NCBI GenBank assembly: GCA_002337005.1
Contig: DDFD01000076.1
Location: forward strand, 1-57,328
Direction: 5' to 3'
DNA length: 57,328 bases
Origin: Flavobacteriales bacterium UBA1937
GTDB taxonomy: Bacteria; Bacteroidota; Bacteroidia; Flavobacteriales; Weeksellaceae
In this document: positions 16,957 to 25,015 of the stretch, one piece after another
Position numbering within the stretch: the first letter of the stretch is position 1
Layout of the letters: each line of letters opens with the position of its first letter
Notes under the pieces: model-generated
The model's database searches: none
The model's input: only the letters and a program-made list of their open reading frames with translations
What the model was told of the DNA's origin: nothing
Position numbers and translations under genes: made by a program

Positions 16957-18279
16957 TTTCTCCATTCTTCTGTAGAGCGAAGCTCTTGTTAATCCTAATG
17001 CTTCGGCAGCTAGCGTAATATTGCCTTTGTATTTTTTCAAAGCATTTTTAATCAGGCGTTCTTCCATTTCTTCTAAATTTAAAGAACTTATTTTTTCTTC
17101 TGAAATAGAATGATTAAGCGTAAGTGTAAGTTCTTCGGTTTCAGTTAAAATAATTTCTCTTTCTATAGAATGCTCCAGTTCACGAATATTTCCTGGAAAA
17201 GCATATTGTACCACTTCTTCTAAATTTTGAATTTTGAGATGATTTTTTCCGTATTTTTTCTCATATTTTTTGATGAAAAATTCGGCTAATGCAGGGATGT
17301 CTTCTTTTCGTTCTCGCAAAGGGGGCAATTCTACCTCCACAGTATTGATTCTGAAATACAAATCTTCTCTAAAACGCTGCTCTGAAATCATTTTCTTCAA
17401 ATCAGCATTCGTGGCAAAGATAAATCTCACATTGGGAAAACGTTCTTTTGTTTCGCCAATTCTAGACAATTTTTTGGTTTGGATTAAGGTCAATAATTTC
17501 TGTTGAAGAGGTAAGGTAAGGTTCCCGATTTCATCTAGGAAAACCGTTCCACCATCTGCATTTTCTATTTTTCCGGCTTTATCATTTTTGGCATCGGTAA
17601 AAGCACCTTTGGCATACCCGAAAAGTTCTGCTTCGAAAAGATTTTCAGAAATAGAGCCCAAATCGATATGCACGAAAGGCTCATTTTTTCTAGCAGAATT
17701 TTGATGAATGTACTCTGCCATTACATATTTTCCGGTTCCGTTCTCTCCCAAAAGCAAAAGATTAGCATCTGTTGCTGCCACTTTTTTGATGGTGTTAATT
17801 GCCTGTTGCATTTTCGGAGATTGCGTTTCTAGCTCGTAGTTTTTAGAATGTTCTTGCAGATTTTCCCATTGAGAAAGTTTTTTGTTTTTTCTGGAAATAT
17901 CTACCGCCAAATTCACCGAAGCGTACAGTTTTTCGTTGTTCCAAGGTTTTAAAATAAAATCTGAAGCGCCATTTTTTAGGGCTTCAACTGCCAGTTCTAC
18001 TTCGCCATAAGCCGTCATCAGAATTACAGGAATATCTTTGTTGATTTCCTTAATTTCAGACAACCAGTATAAACCTTCTTTTCCGTCTTCAAAACCTCTT
18101 CTAAAATTCATATCTAAGAGAATTACATCTATTTGATGAGATTGTAAAGTGGTTACGATTTTATTAGGAGAATTGAGAGTAATAACTTCTGTGAAGAATT
18201 TTTTTAACCAAACTCTTGCCGAAAATAAGATATCTTCGTCATCATCTACAATTAAAATTCTAGCTTCTTTTTTTCGCAT
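16945..18279 (-). CDS. Sigma-54-dependent response regulator, NtrC family
   Basis: 444 residues: receiver domain (1-120) with acidic pocket Asp12/Asp13 and phospho-acceptor Asp56 (VILLDMNF), an AAA+ activator domain with Walker A GENGTGK (178-184), a sigma-54 contact loop GAFTDA (225-230), Walker B (GTVFLDEIG) and an arginine-finger region, then a C-terminal Fis-type HTH (NITLAAEALGLTRASLYRRM). The usual loop is GAFTGA; the Asp variant is, from memory, also found in other Bacteroidetes members. It is divergent from the HlyD gene, and the region between holds paired dyads and a sigma-54 promoter. I infer that it activates the export operon and perhaps itself. Confidence 0.93.
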   Translation of the reverse strand: MRKKEARILIVDDDEDILFSARVWLKKFFTEVITLNSPNKIVTTLQSHQIDVILLDMNFRRGFEDGKEGLYWLSEIKEINKDIPVILMTAYGEVELAVEALKNGASDFILKPWNNEKLYASVNLAVDISRKNKKLSQWENLQEHSKNYELETQSPKMQQAINTIKKVAATDANLLLLGENGTGKYVMAEYIHQNSARKNEPFVHIDLGSISENLFEAELFGYAKGAFTDAKNDKAGKIENADGGTVFLDEIGNLTLPLQQKLLTLIQTKKLSRIGETKERFPNVRFIFATNADLKKMISEQRFREDLYFRINTVEVELPPLRERKEDIPALAEFFIKKYEKKYGKNHLKIQNLEEVVQYAFPGNIRELEHSIEREIILTETEELTLTLNHSISEEKISSLNLEEMEERLIKNALKKYKGNITLAAEALGLTRASLYRRMEKFGI

Positions 18280-18338
18280 TTTTTATCATTTATTTTAAGT
18301 GAAATTAGAGCTACAAGATTTATTTTTTCTCAGTTCTT

Positions 18339-18387
18339 ACCTTATAACTACTACCTTTCACCTCGTACCTCTCATTTCCCACTTGTT
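18339..18387. repeat. 7-bp-period array upstream of the export operon
   Basis: Seven consecutive heptamers, mostly ACCTNNN: ACCTTAT, AACTACT, ACCTTTC, ACCTCGT, ACCTCTC, ATTTCCC, ACTTGTT. The last unit touches the first activator dyad. Confidence 0.65.
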
Positions 18388-18420
18388 CATTTTCGGACAA
18401 AAAGTGTTCGGAAACGGACA
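18384..18420 (+). promoter_or_regulatory. Two candidate enhancer sites for the NtrC-type activator
   Basis: TGTTCA-N4-CGGACA (18384-18399) and TGTTCG-N4-CGGACA (18405-18420) are imperfect dyads whose centres are 21 bp apart, two helical turns. They lie about 65-100 bp upstream of the sigma-54 promoter match, the usual position for activator binding. That the neighbouring regulator binds here is inferred. Confidence 0.65.
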
Positions 18421-18484
18421 GTTTTTTTGATTTCTTTATTTGAATTGTTTCTCATTATCAATACCTTACAACTTTATAAATCTC

Positions 18485-18500
18485 TGGCATTTCTATTGTG
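18485..18500 (+). promoter_or_regulatory. Sigma-54 (-24/-12) promoter match
   Basis: TGGCATTTCTATTGTG fits TGGCACG-N4-TTGCW with correct GG-to-TTG spacing: TGGCA and TTG are intact, and the -12 C is T. It predicts transcription starting near 18511, 17 bp before the HlyD ATG. Confidence 0.65.
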
Positions 18501-18527
18501 TAATATATTGTAAATCAATTCGGTATA

Positions 18528-19772
18528 ATGGATACGAAATTAGAAAAAAAACAATCTAAACTCAAAATTATTTTAATCATTTCTGCCATAGCAGTAGTGG
18601 TGGTTTTATTTGCAGGGTATTTCTTACAACAAAAGAAAACGTATAATATTTCAGAGGACGAGATTCAATCTTCTGAAGTGGTTTACGGAAAATTCGAAGA
18701 TATGTTGATGATTACAGCACAATCTCAATCCTTAAACTCTTCTTTAGTAAACGTTTTAGAAGGAGGAATGGTAAAAGAAATCTATGCAGAAGACGGACAA
18801 ATGGTGCATAAAGGAGAACCGCTTGCCAGAATTTATAACCCGAATACTGAATTCAATTTTATGAATCAGGAAACGGGAATTATGCAGCAAATTAGCCAAA
18901 TGAGAAATTCTCTTTTAGAGTTAAAAAACCAAGAGTTTAATCAAAATAAAGAATTGCTTCAATCTCAAAATGATTATAATACTGCTTTGCAAACGTATAA
19001 TCTTCAAAAAAGATTGTATGATGCAGAAATTGGGAGAAAAACAGAGTTCGATTTGGCTAAGCAGAATTTAGAATATCAGAAAAAACGAAAACAACTTACT
19101 GAACAAGGAATTCAGAACGAAAATAACTCTAGAAGCCAACAAATAGCAGAGATTAATAAATCTATCGGACAAATGCAAAAGAGTCTGGACGTTTTGAGAA
19201 ATAACAAAAATAATTTCTTGATTTTAGCACCAGAAACAGGCAGGCTATCTTCTTTCAATATTAATTTAGGTCAAAATCTTACTTCTGGGCTTAGCATTGG
19301 GAAAATAGATTTGATGGACGGTTACAAATTGGTAGCAAAAATAGACGAATTTTACATCAATAAATTACAACCCGGAATTAAAGGAACTTTGGATAACAGC
19401 GATCAATCTTATAATGTAATCATTACCAAGATTTTACCAGAAGTAAAAGATGGGCAATTCTCTGCTGAACTCAATTTTGCAGACGAAAATAAACCTAAAG
19501 ATTTAAGAATTGGGATGACTTTCGGGGTGAAACTGAAATTATCTGCCGACACACAAAGTATGATGATTCCTAAAGGAAATTTTTATAAAGACACCAACGG
19601 AAAATGGATTTTTGTAGTGAATGGAAATAAAGCGGAGAAAAGAAATATAAGTCTCGGAAGAGAAAATGCACTCTATTACGAAGTGGTTTCTGGTTTGAAA
19701 AAAGGGGAAAAAGTGATTACTTCTGATTACAGCGATTTTAAAAATTATGAACTATTAGAAATTAAAAAATAA
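18528..19772 (+). CDS. Periplasmic adaptor subunit (HlyD/MacA type)
   Basis: 414 residues: one N-terminal membrane helix (IILIISAIAVVVVLFAGYFL), a lipoyl-like half motif (VLEGGMVKEIYAEDGQMVHKGEPL), a long coiled-coil hairpin (about 110-225, rich in Gln, Asn, Lys and Glu), the second lipoyl half (ILAPETGRLSSFNINLGQNL), and a beta-barrel and membrane-proximal region to the end. This is the membrane-fusion protein that bridges an inner-membrane transporter and TolC. It is the first gene of the operon, directly behind the sigma-54 promoter match. Confidence 0.92.
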   Translation: MDTKLEKKQSKLKIILIISAIAVVVVLFAGYFLQQKKTYNISEDEIQSSEVVYGKFEDMLMITAQSQSLNSSLVNVLEGGMVKEIYAEDGQMVHKGEPLARIYNPNTEFNFMNQETGIMQQISQMRNSLLELKNQEFNQNKELLQSQNDYNTALQTYNLQKRLYDAEIGRKTEFDLAKQNLEYQKKRKQLTEQGIQNENNSRSQQIAEINKSIGQMQKSLDVLRNNKNNFLILAPETGRLSSFNINLGQNLTSGLSIGKIDLMDGYKLVAKIDEFYINKLQPGIKGTLDNSDQSYNVIITKILPEVKDGQFSAELNFADENKPKDLRIGMTFGVKLKLSADTQSMMIPKGNFYKDTNGKWIFVVNGNKAEKRNISLGRENALYYEVVSGLKKGEKVITSDYSDFKNYELLEIKK

Positions 19773-19780
19773 GCAAGAAA

Positions 19781-21184
19781 ATGATTTGGGCAAAAAAAAT
19801 AGTAGGATTATGTATTCTTTTGGCATCCGTTTTAGGTTTTTCACAAGAAAAATTAACACCAAAAGTAGATGAGAGAGTAGAAATTGTGAGTATTGCATTT
19901 AGACTAGCAGGCGCAGAAGAATACATGCGAAGTGATAATAAAAAATATGCAGAAGACATCAATGCTTATTTTGAACCTTACAAAAACGCAGAAATTATAC
20001 AATTTATTAAAGAAAATAGAAACCAAAATGGATTGGGTTATGATGCGGTAATGTCTATTGCAGCTCATCTTTCTTTCAAAAATAATCAGTTTAAACGAGT
20101 AGCAGAAAAAGAGAATACATTAGATAAAAGATGGGCAAAGGTAGATCAAAAGAAGTTTGTAGAATTACTGAATCAGTTTTATAGAAAGTCAAATTTTCAG
20201 AAATTTTTTATCAATCATTCTCAGAATTATGCTCAGGCAGAAAGAGAATATCAAGAAGTAATTCTAAAAGATTTTAATCTGAATTGGTATTCTAAATTTT
20301 ACGGCAAAGCTCCTAATGAAGAGTATAAAATCATTCTAGGATACGGAAACGGCGGCGGAAATTATGGAATAAAAGTAGAACCCAAAAATGGTAAAACCAT
20401 TGTAAATGCAATAGTTGGTGTTTGGGACTTTGATGAAAACGGAAATGCCAAATTTGATAAAAATGAATTTCAACCATTATTAATCCACGAATTTAACCAT
20501 TCTTTTGTGAATTATATTTTGGATAAAAAAGATTATCATGCTCAAATGAAAAATTCTGCTGAAAAAATCTATGCTTTAGTAGAAAAAGAAATGAATGCTC
20601 AAGCCTACGGAAACTGGGAAACTATGGTTAACGAAAGTATTGTGAGAGCTGCAGTAATAAGATATATGATAGATCATCATTACGCTCAAAAAGATATAGA
20701 TGATGAAATTTTGGCACAAAGAGGTCGTCAGTTTTTATGGATTAAAGAATTGGTAGAACTCTTAGGGAAATATGAAAAAGAGAGAACTAAGTTCCCTACT
20801 TTAGAAAGTTTTTATCCCGAAATTATAGCGTTTTATAAAAATTTAGAACCTCAGATAAAAACAACGATCGAGCAACAACCAAAAGTAATTTCTGTCTCTC
20901 CTGATATTTGGAATAAAGATGATGTAGATTCTACCATTACAGAGATTACCATCAATTTTAGCACAGAACTTTCTACTGAAAGAATGAATGTGAAAGTTGG
21001 CAAATTGGGAATGGAGCATTTTCCTTTGAAGCAAAATTTAGGTTTTACTAATGATAATAAATCGATAAAGTTTAAAGTAGAACTAAAACCTAACACTGAA
21101 TACGAATTTGTACTCGGAAACAGATTTAGAGATAAAAATGGATTTCCATTAAAAGAAACTTCTATAAAATTTAAAACGAAATAA
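19781..21184 (+). CDS. Exported DUF4932 metallopeptidase-like protein with Big_5-type domain
   Basis: 467 residues with a signal peptide (IVGLCILLASVLGFSQ). The central domain contains HEFNH (His236, Glu237, His240) in LLIHEFNHSFVN, and a glutamate 45 residues later (NESIVRA, Glu285) that fits a third zinc ligand, so a gluzincin-like peptidase is plausible. The family is DUF4932 as I recognise it; activity is not established. The last 100 residues (ISVSPDIW... to SIKFKTK) resemble a bacterial Ig-like Big_5 domain. It starts 8 bp after the adaptor gene, so it belongs to the export operon. A similar protein is encoded two genes later. Confidence 0.82.
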   Translation: MIWAKKIVGLCILLASVLGFSQEKLTPKVDERVEIVSIAFRLAGAEEYMRSDNKKYAEDINAYFEPYKNAEIIQFIKENRNQNGLGYDAVMSIAAHLSFKNNQFKRVAEKENTLDKRWAKVDQKKFVELLNQFYRKSNFQKFFINHSQNYAQAEREYQEVILKDFNLNWYSKFYGKAPNEEYKIILGYGNGGGNYGIKVEPKNGKTIVNAIVGVWDFDENGNAKFDKNEFQPLLIHEFNHSFVNYILDKKDYHAQMKNSAEKIYALVEKEMNAQAYGNWETMVNESIVRAAVIRYMIDHHYAQKDIDDEILAQRGRQFLWIKELVELLGKYEKERTKFPTLESFYPEIIAFYKNLEPQIKTTIEQQPKVISVSPDIWNKDDVDSTITEITINFSTELSTERMNVKVGKLGMEHFPLKQNLGFTNDNKSIKFKVELKPNTEYEFVLGNRFRDKNGFPLKETSIKFKTK

Positions 21185-21235
21185 TCTAATTATTGTTTTA
21201 CAAAGAATAAAGTTAACCACCAAATAAGTATCATC

Positions 21236-22006
21236 ATGCAAAAACTATTATTAATACTTATAACGCTTATTCTCAGTTTTCTAAGTCCAGGATTGGTAGT
21301 GAAAGCAAAAGAGATTTCGAGCAGAATAGAAAAAATTGAAACTAAAACCATTGAACTGGATCATTTCGATCATATTCGTTCTGAAATGATTTTTGATGTA
21401 GAAATAATAAAATCGAATGAAGATAAAGCAGTAATAAAAAGTAATTACCTAGCTTTTGTAGAGGTTAAAGTAAAGAATAATGTATTAGAAATTGGCTATA
21501 AAAAAGGACATTCTTTAGAAAATGTTTCTACTAAAGTCACCATTTATGCTAAAGATGTAAAATCTATTAATGCAAGTACTGGTTCTTTGGTAAAGATAAA
21601 GGATAATTTCAATATTCAGAAATTTTCTACAGAAAGTGGAGGAAAGATTTTTGGTAATTCTAATGCAAAAAATGTGACAATAACCACACAATCCGGAGGT
21701 TCTTTTCTTGGAACAATCAACACAGAAAATTTGGTTTTGAAAGCAGAATCTGGAAGTTCTATTGATATTCAGGGAAAAATTAATTCGGCGAAAATTACTT
21801 CCGAAGGTGCGTCAAAAATTATTGCCATTAAAACAAACATTTCTGTAGCCACTGTAAACGCAGAATCTGCTTCATCAGTTAGATTAAGTGTTTATAAAGA
21901 ATTGACAGCTTTTGCAAGTTCTATGGCAGAAATCAGATATAAAACCTTATCGGGAATTAAATTTTCTGCTAAAAGAGATTCTGGTGGAACAATTGATTCA
22001 TTTTAA
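21236..22006 (+). CDS. Exported DUF2807 (head GIN domain) protein
   Basis: 256 residues with a signal peptide. The rest is a run of short beta strands alternating with Ser/Gly/Ala turns (VKSINASTGSLVKIKDNFNI, KFSTESGGKIFGNSNAKNV, LKAESGSSIDIQGKI), the repetitive right-handed beta-helix-like pattern of DUF2807, a family found in periplasmic or surface proteins of Bacteroidetes. No enzyme motif is visible. It sits between the two DUF4932 genes in the export operon, and a second copy follows the second DUF4932 gene. The pairing suggests that it works with the peptidase-like protein. Confidence 0.8.
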   Translation: MQKLLLILITLILSFLSPGLVVKAKEISSRIEKIETKTIELDHFDHIRSEMIFDVEIIKSNEDKAVIKSNYLAFVEVKVKNNVLEIGYKKGHSLENVSTKVTIYAKDVKSINASTGSLVKIKDNFNIQKFSTESGGKIFGNSNAKNVTITTQSGGSFLGTINTENLVLKAESGSSIDIQGKINSAKITSEGASKIIAIKTNISVATVNAESASSVRLSVYKELTAFASSMAEIRYKTLSGIKFSAKRDSGGTIDSF

Positions 22007-22042
22007 AATACTAAACTATAAACATAGAAAACTCAGATTAAA

Positions 22043-23497
22043 ATGAAGACTTTAGAAATGATTAATAAAAGCATTTTGTCTTTGATGATGTTTTTATTTG
22101 CGGCAAATCTGAAATCGCAATCCAAAGTGGATGTAGAATTTAATCCCAATATCGCCACTTATTCCATTGTTGAATATTTGGTCGCAAAACATGAGGGAAG
22201 ACTTTTTTATATTGACGGAAAAACAGATATCAGTTACCTTCCTTTAGCAGATTTGGCAAATAGGGAAATGGAAAACTATGATAATTCTAAAATCATCAAG
22301 GCGATGCAGGATTACTTACAAATTGTGGGTCAGCAACAGGATTTGTCTTATCAAGTTTTATTAAAGCATAATATTTTTCCGGCTAAAGGTTATGCTTTTC
22401 AGATTGAGGAAAAAGACAAAAGCAAGAAAGAAGCTGTAGAAAAATTTGCGGAACAGTTGAGGGAATTTTACATCGAACGCAATCTTGGAAAATTCTTCAA
22501 AGACCAAAATCATTTTATAGAAGGTGCAAAAAACGAAGTCAGAAAAAACATTCCGGCTGGTTATATGACAAAAATGGAAAAATACTACGAACAAAAGTTT
22601 CTGGCTTACAGATTTTATATTAATCCTTTTGATGTAATACCTTACAGCGAAGTTTTTTGGCACGGCAACGGACCTATGTTTAAGTCTGACAAAGGACAAA
22701 TTGCAAATATGATAAGTAGCGCTTATGTTCCGTTGAAGAAAAAAAACAATATCAAAGATTATATAGAATTTGGGTTTAATCATCCAGAAACAACCAATTT
22801 TCTTATTACCCACGAGTTTGGTCATTCGTTTGTCAATCAATATTTGGGAAAATATGAAAATAAAATTAATCAAAGTAATAATCTGATGTCTGAAGCTTTT
22901 ATAGGAAAGATGGATGGACAAGGTTACTCTTACTGGCCATCTTGCGTAGGTGAACATATTGTGAGAACGGGCGAAATCAGAATTGCTTTGGCGAACGGAA
23001 ACCCTGAATTGGCAGAAAAATTAAGACAACAACACATCAAAGAAAATTCTTTTGTTCTGATTCCTGACTTCGAGAAGAAAATGGAAATTTATGAAAACAA
23101 CCGAAAAAAATATAAATCATTTAAAGAATTTGTTCCTGAATTGCTGACGGTTTTAGATGAAACTAATGTAGAAAAAGTAAGAGCAAAGTTAGGTTTGCCT
23201 AATGAAAAATATGAAGTGACTCTATCGGTAACAGTTCCTGAAAACAGTGGCGATGTTTACATTACAGGCAATCAATCTTCTATCGGAAGTTGGAATCCTC
23301 AGAAAATTAAACTCAATAAAACTAATGAAACAACCAGGCAAATTACCTTCACCACATATCCTGATTTGAAATTCAAATTGACAAAAGGAAGTTGGGAAAC
23401 TGAAGGAACAATCGAAGGTATCGAAGATGGGAAAGATGTTTCTTTGTTACTTGATCAAAATAAAACCTTGATTTACACTGTAAAAAACTGGAAATAA
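22043..23497 (+). CDS. Exported DUF4932 metallopeptidase-like protein with carbohydrate-binding-like tail
   Basis: 484 residues with a signal peptide (SILSLMMFLFAANLKSQ). HEFGH (His257, Glu258, His261) lies in LITHEFGHSFVN, followed by a conserved glutamate 43 residues later (VGEHIVRTGE, Glu304), the same arrangement as in the first DUF4932 protein. The C-terminal 95 residues (VTLSVTVPENSGDVYITGNQ, SIGSWNPQKIKL) look like a CBM20/AMPK-type starch-binding fold instead of the Big_5 domain of its paralogue. So the peptidase-like core is kept while the accessory domain differs. Activity and ligand are inferred. Confidence 0.82.
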   Translation: MKTLEMINKSILSLMMFLFAANLKSQSKVDVEFNPNIATYSIVEYLVAKHEGRLFYIDGKTDISYLPLADLANREMENYDNSKIIKAMQDYLQIVGQQQDLSYQVLLKHNIFPAKGYAFQIEEKDKSKKEAVEKFAEQLREFYIERNLGKFFKDQNHFIEGAKNEVRKNIPAGYMTKMEKYYEQKFLAYRFYINPFDVIPYSEVFWHGNGPMFKSDKGQIANMISSAYVPLKKKNNIKDYIEFGFNHPETTNFLITHEFGHSFVNQYLGKYENKINQSNNLMSEAFIGKMDGQGYSYWPSCVGEHIVRTGEIRIALANGNPELAEKLRQQHIKENSFVLIPDFEKKMEIYENNRKKYKSFKEFVPELLTVLDETNVEKVRAKLGLPNEKYEVTLSVTVPENSGDVYITGNQSSIGSWNPQKIKLNKTNETTRQITFTTYPDLKFKLTKGSWETEGTIEGIEDGKDVSLLLDQNKTLIYTVKNWK

Positions 23498-23516
23498 TAA
23501 CAATTTACCAATAATT

Positions 23517-24215
23517 ATGAAAAATATATTCAAAATATTGCTAGGAGCTGTCATTCTTCAATCTTGCATCATCGTAAAAACAGATAAAGAAGGAAATTAT
23601 AGCAGTTCTAATCAATCTGAAAATGTGGCAGATTATTCAACAAAGCCAATGGAAGGTCACGATTTTTTTGTGACCAAATTTTCAGAAATTAAGGCGCAAT
23701 CTGCAATGAAATTTTATATTAAAAAGGCAGATAAACAAAAAGTAGTGGTAAATTCTAATGCGATGTGTTGCGTGGAAGTCTCTTCGGAAAACGGCGCTTT
23801 AAATGTGAAATACACTCATAAAAATGGTTCTTTAAATAATGTAAAAACTGAAGTAACAGTCTATACCCCAGATTTTGATAAATTGAATGTTTCTAGTGCA
23901 GGGCAAATTTTTATAGATGATGATTTTCAATTAGATAAGCTAAATATCAATTTGAATAGTGCAGGTAAAGTAATAGGGAATATTTTTGCCAACAAATTAT
24001 CTGCAAATATATCTAGTGCTTCTATTTTAGATGCTAAAGTTCAATCGAAAATTATCGATTTAGAAGTTAATTCCGCTTCAAAAGTTAATCTATCAGGAAA
24101 TGTAGATCAAATAAAAGTAAATGCTTCTAGCGTTGCAAAAGTAAACTTAGAAAATTTAAAATTTAAAAAAATAGAACAAGAAACCAATTCATTAGCAAAA
24201 ATTTATACCAAATAA
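23517..24215 (+). CDS. Exported DUF2807 lipoprotein
   Basis: 232 residues with a lipobox-like leader (ILLGAVILQSC), so probably lipid-anchored. The body repeats short strands with Ser/Ala turns (LNVSSAGQIFIDDDFQLDKL, NINLNSAGKVIGNIFANKL, EVNSASKVNLSGNVDQIKV), the DUF2807 pattern, and is a paralogue of the protein at 21236. It ends 26 bp before the ABC ATPase gene. Function unknown. The second DUF4932/DUF2807 pair points to duplication of a two-gene unit within the operon. Confidence 0.8.
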   Translation: MKNIFKILLGAVILQSCIIVKTDKEGNYSSSNQSENVADYSTKPMEGHDFFVTKFSEIKAQSAMKFYIKKADKQKVVVNSNAMCCVEVSSENGALNVKYTHKNGSLNNVKTEVTVYTPDFDKLNVSSAGQIFIDDDFQLDKLNINLNSAGKVIGNIFANKLSANISSASILDAKVQSKIIDLEVNSASKVNLSGNVDQIKVNASSVAKVNLENLKFKKIEQETNSLAKIYTK

Positions 24216-24241
24216 AATAAATAACAACCAAACTAAAAGAT

Positions 24242-24964
24242 ATGATCACAACAAGCAACTTATCAAAAATTTATAAAACCGAAGAAGTACAAACTACAGC
24301 ACTTAACAAAGTTAGTCTTAGTATAAAACCAGGCGAATTTGTAGCCATTATGGGACCTTCTGGTTGCGGAAAATCTACATTATTGAATATTTTGGGGCTG
24401 CTAGACAGTGCTTCCGAAGGTTCTTATCAGTTTGAAACCACAGAAACGGTAGGTATTTCTGAAAAGAAAAAATCAGACATCAGAAAGAAAAACATAGGAT
24501 TTATTTTCCAGAATTTTAATCTGATAGATGAATTGACGGTTTACGAAAATATAGAACTTCCATTAATCTACAACGGAATTTCTTCTTCTGAAAGAAAACA
24601 ACGAGTGCAAGAAATTATGGAAAAAATTAATATTGCGCATCGTGCCAAACATTATCCGCAGCAACTTTCTGGTGGTCAACAACAGCGTGCTGCAGTTGCC
24701 AGAGCATTAGTTACCAAACCAAAATTGATTCTAGCAGATGAACCTACAGGAAATCTAGACAGCTCAAACGGAAACGAGGTGATGAATCTTTTGGCAGAAC
24801 TTCACAGGGAGGGTTCTACCATTGTTATGGTTACACACTCTTCTTATGATGCAGGTTTTGCGTCTAGAATTGTAAATATGAAAGATGGCGAAATCTTCAG
24901 CGAAGAACATGCAGCACAGAGAAAAGATGTTTTCGAAAAAGCAGACTCAAAAAACTTCGAATAA
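24242..24964 (+). CDS. ABC transporter ATP-binding protein (MacB/LolD type)
   Basis: 240 residues with all ATPase motifs: Walker A GPSGCGKST (38-46), Q loop (FIFQNFNL), signature LSGGQQQRAA, Walker B LILADEPTGNLDS and the switch His in VTHS. Sequence style and length are those of the MacB/LolD/FtsE group, which power FtsX-type permeases and do not import small solutes. It is followed by two such permeases and a TolC gene, and preceded by the adaptor, so it is the motor of a tripartite export system. Confidence 0.95.
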   Translation: MITTSNLSKIYKTEEVQTTALNKVSLSIKPGEFVAIMGPSGCGKSTLLNILGLLDSASEGSYQFETTETVGISEKKKSDIRKKNIGFIFQNFNLIDELTVYENIELPLIYNGISSSERKQRVQEIMEKINIAHRAKHYPQQLSGGQQQRAAVARALVTKPKLILADEPTGNLDSSNGNEVMNLLAELHREGSTIVMVTHSSYDAGFASRIVNMKDGEIFSEEHAAQRKDVFEKADSKNFE

Positions 24965-25015
24965 TTGTTAATGGTCAATTATCAATTATTAATTAACAAT
25001 TAATCATTAACAATT
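24963..25015. repeat. 7-bp-period array forming a hairpin
   Basis: Seven heptamers from 24964 (ATTGTTA, ATGGTCA, ATTATCA, ATTATTA, ATTAACA, ATTAATC, ATTAACA) fill the gap between the ATPase stop and the permease ATG. The outer arms AATTGTTAATG (24963-24973) and CATTAACAATT (25005-25015) are perfectly complementary. Confidence 0.8.

Noticed and set aside
22361..22957. 198-residue ORF antisense to the second DUF4932 gene
   Set aside because: It is the mirror of a well-supported coding frame and has no domain features.
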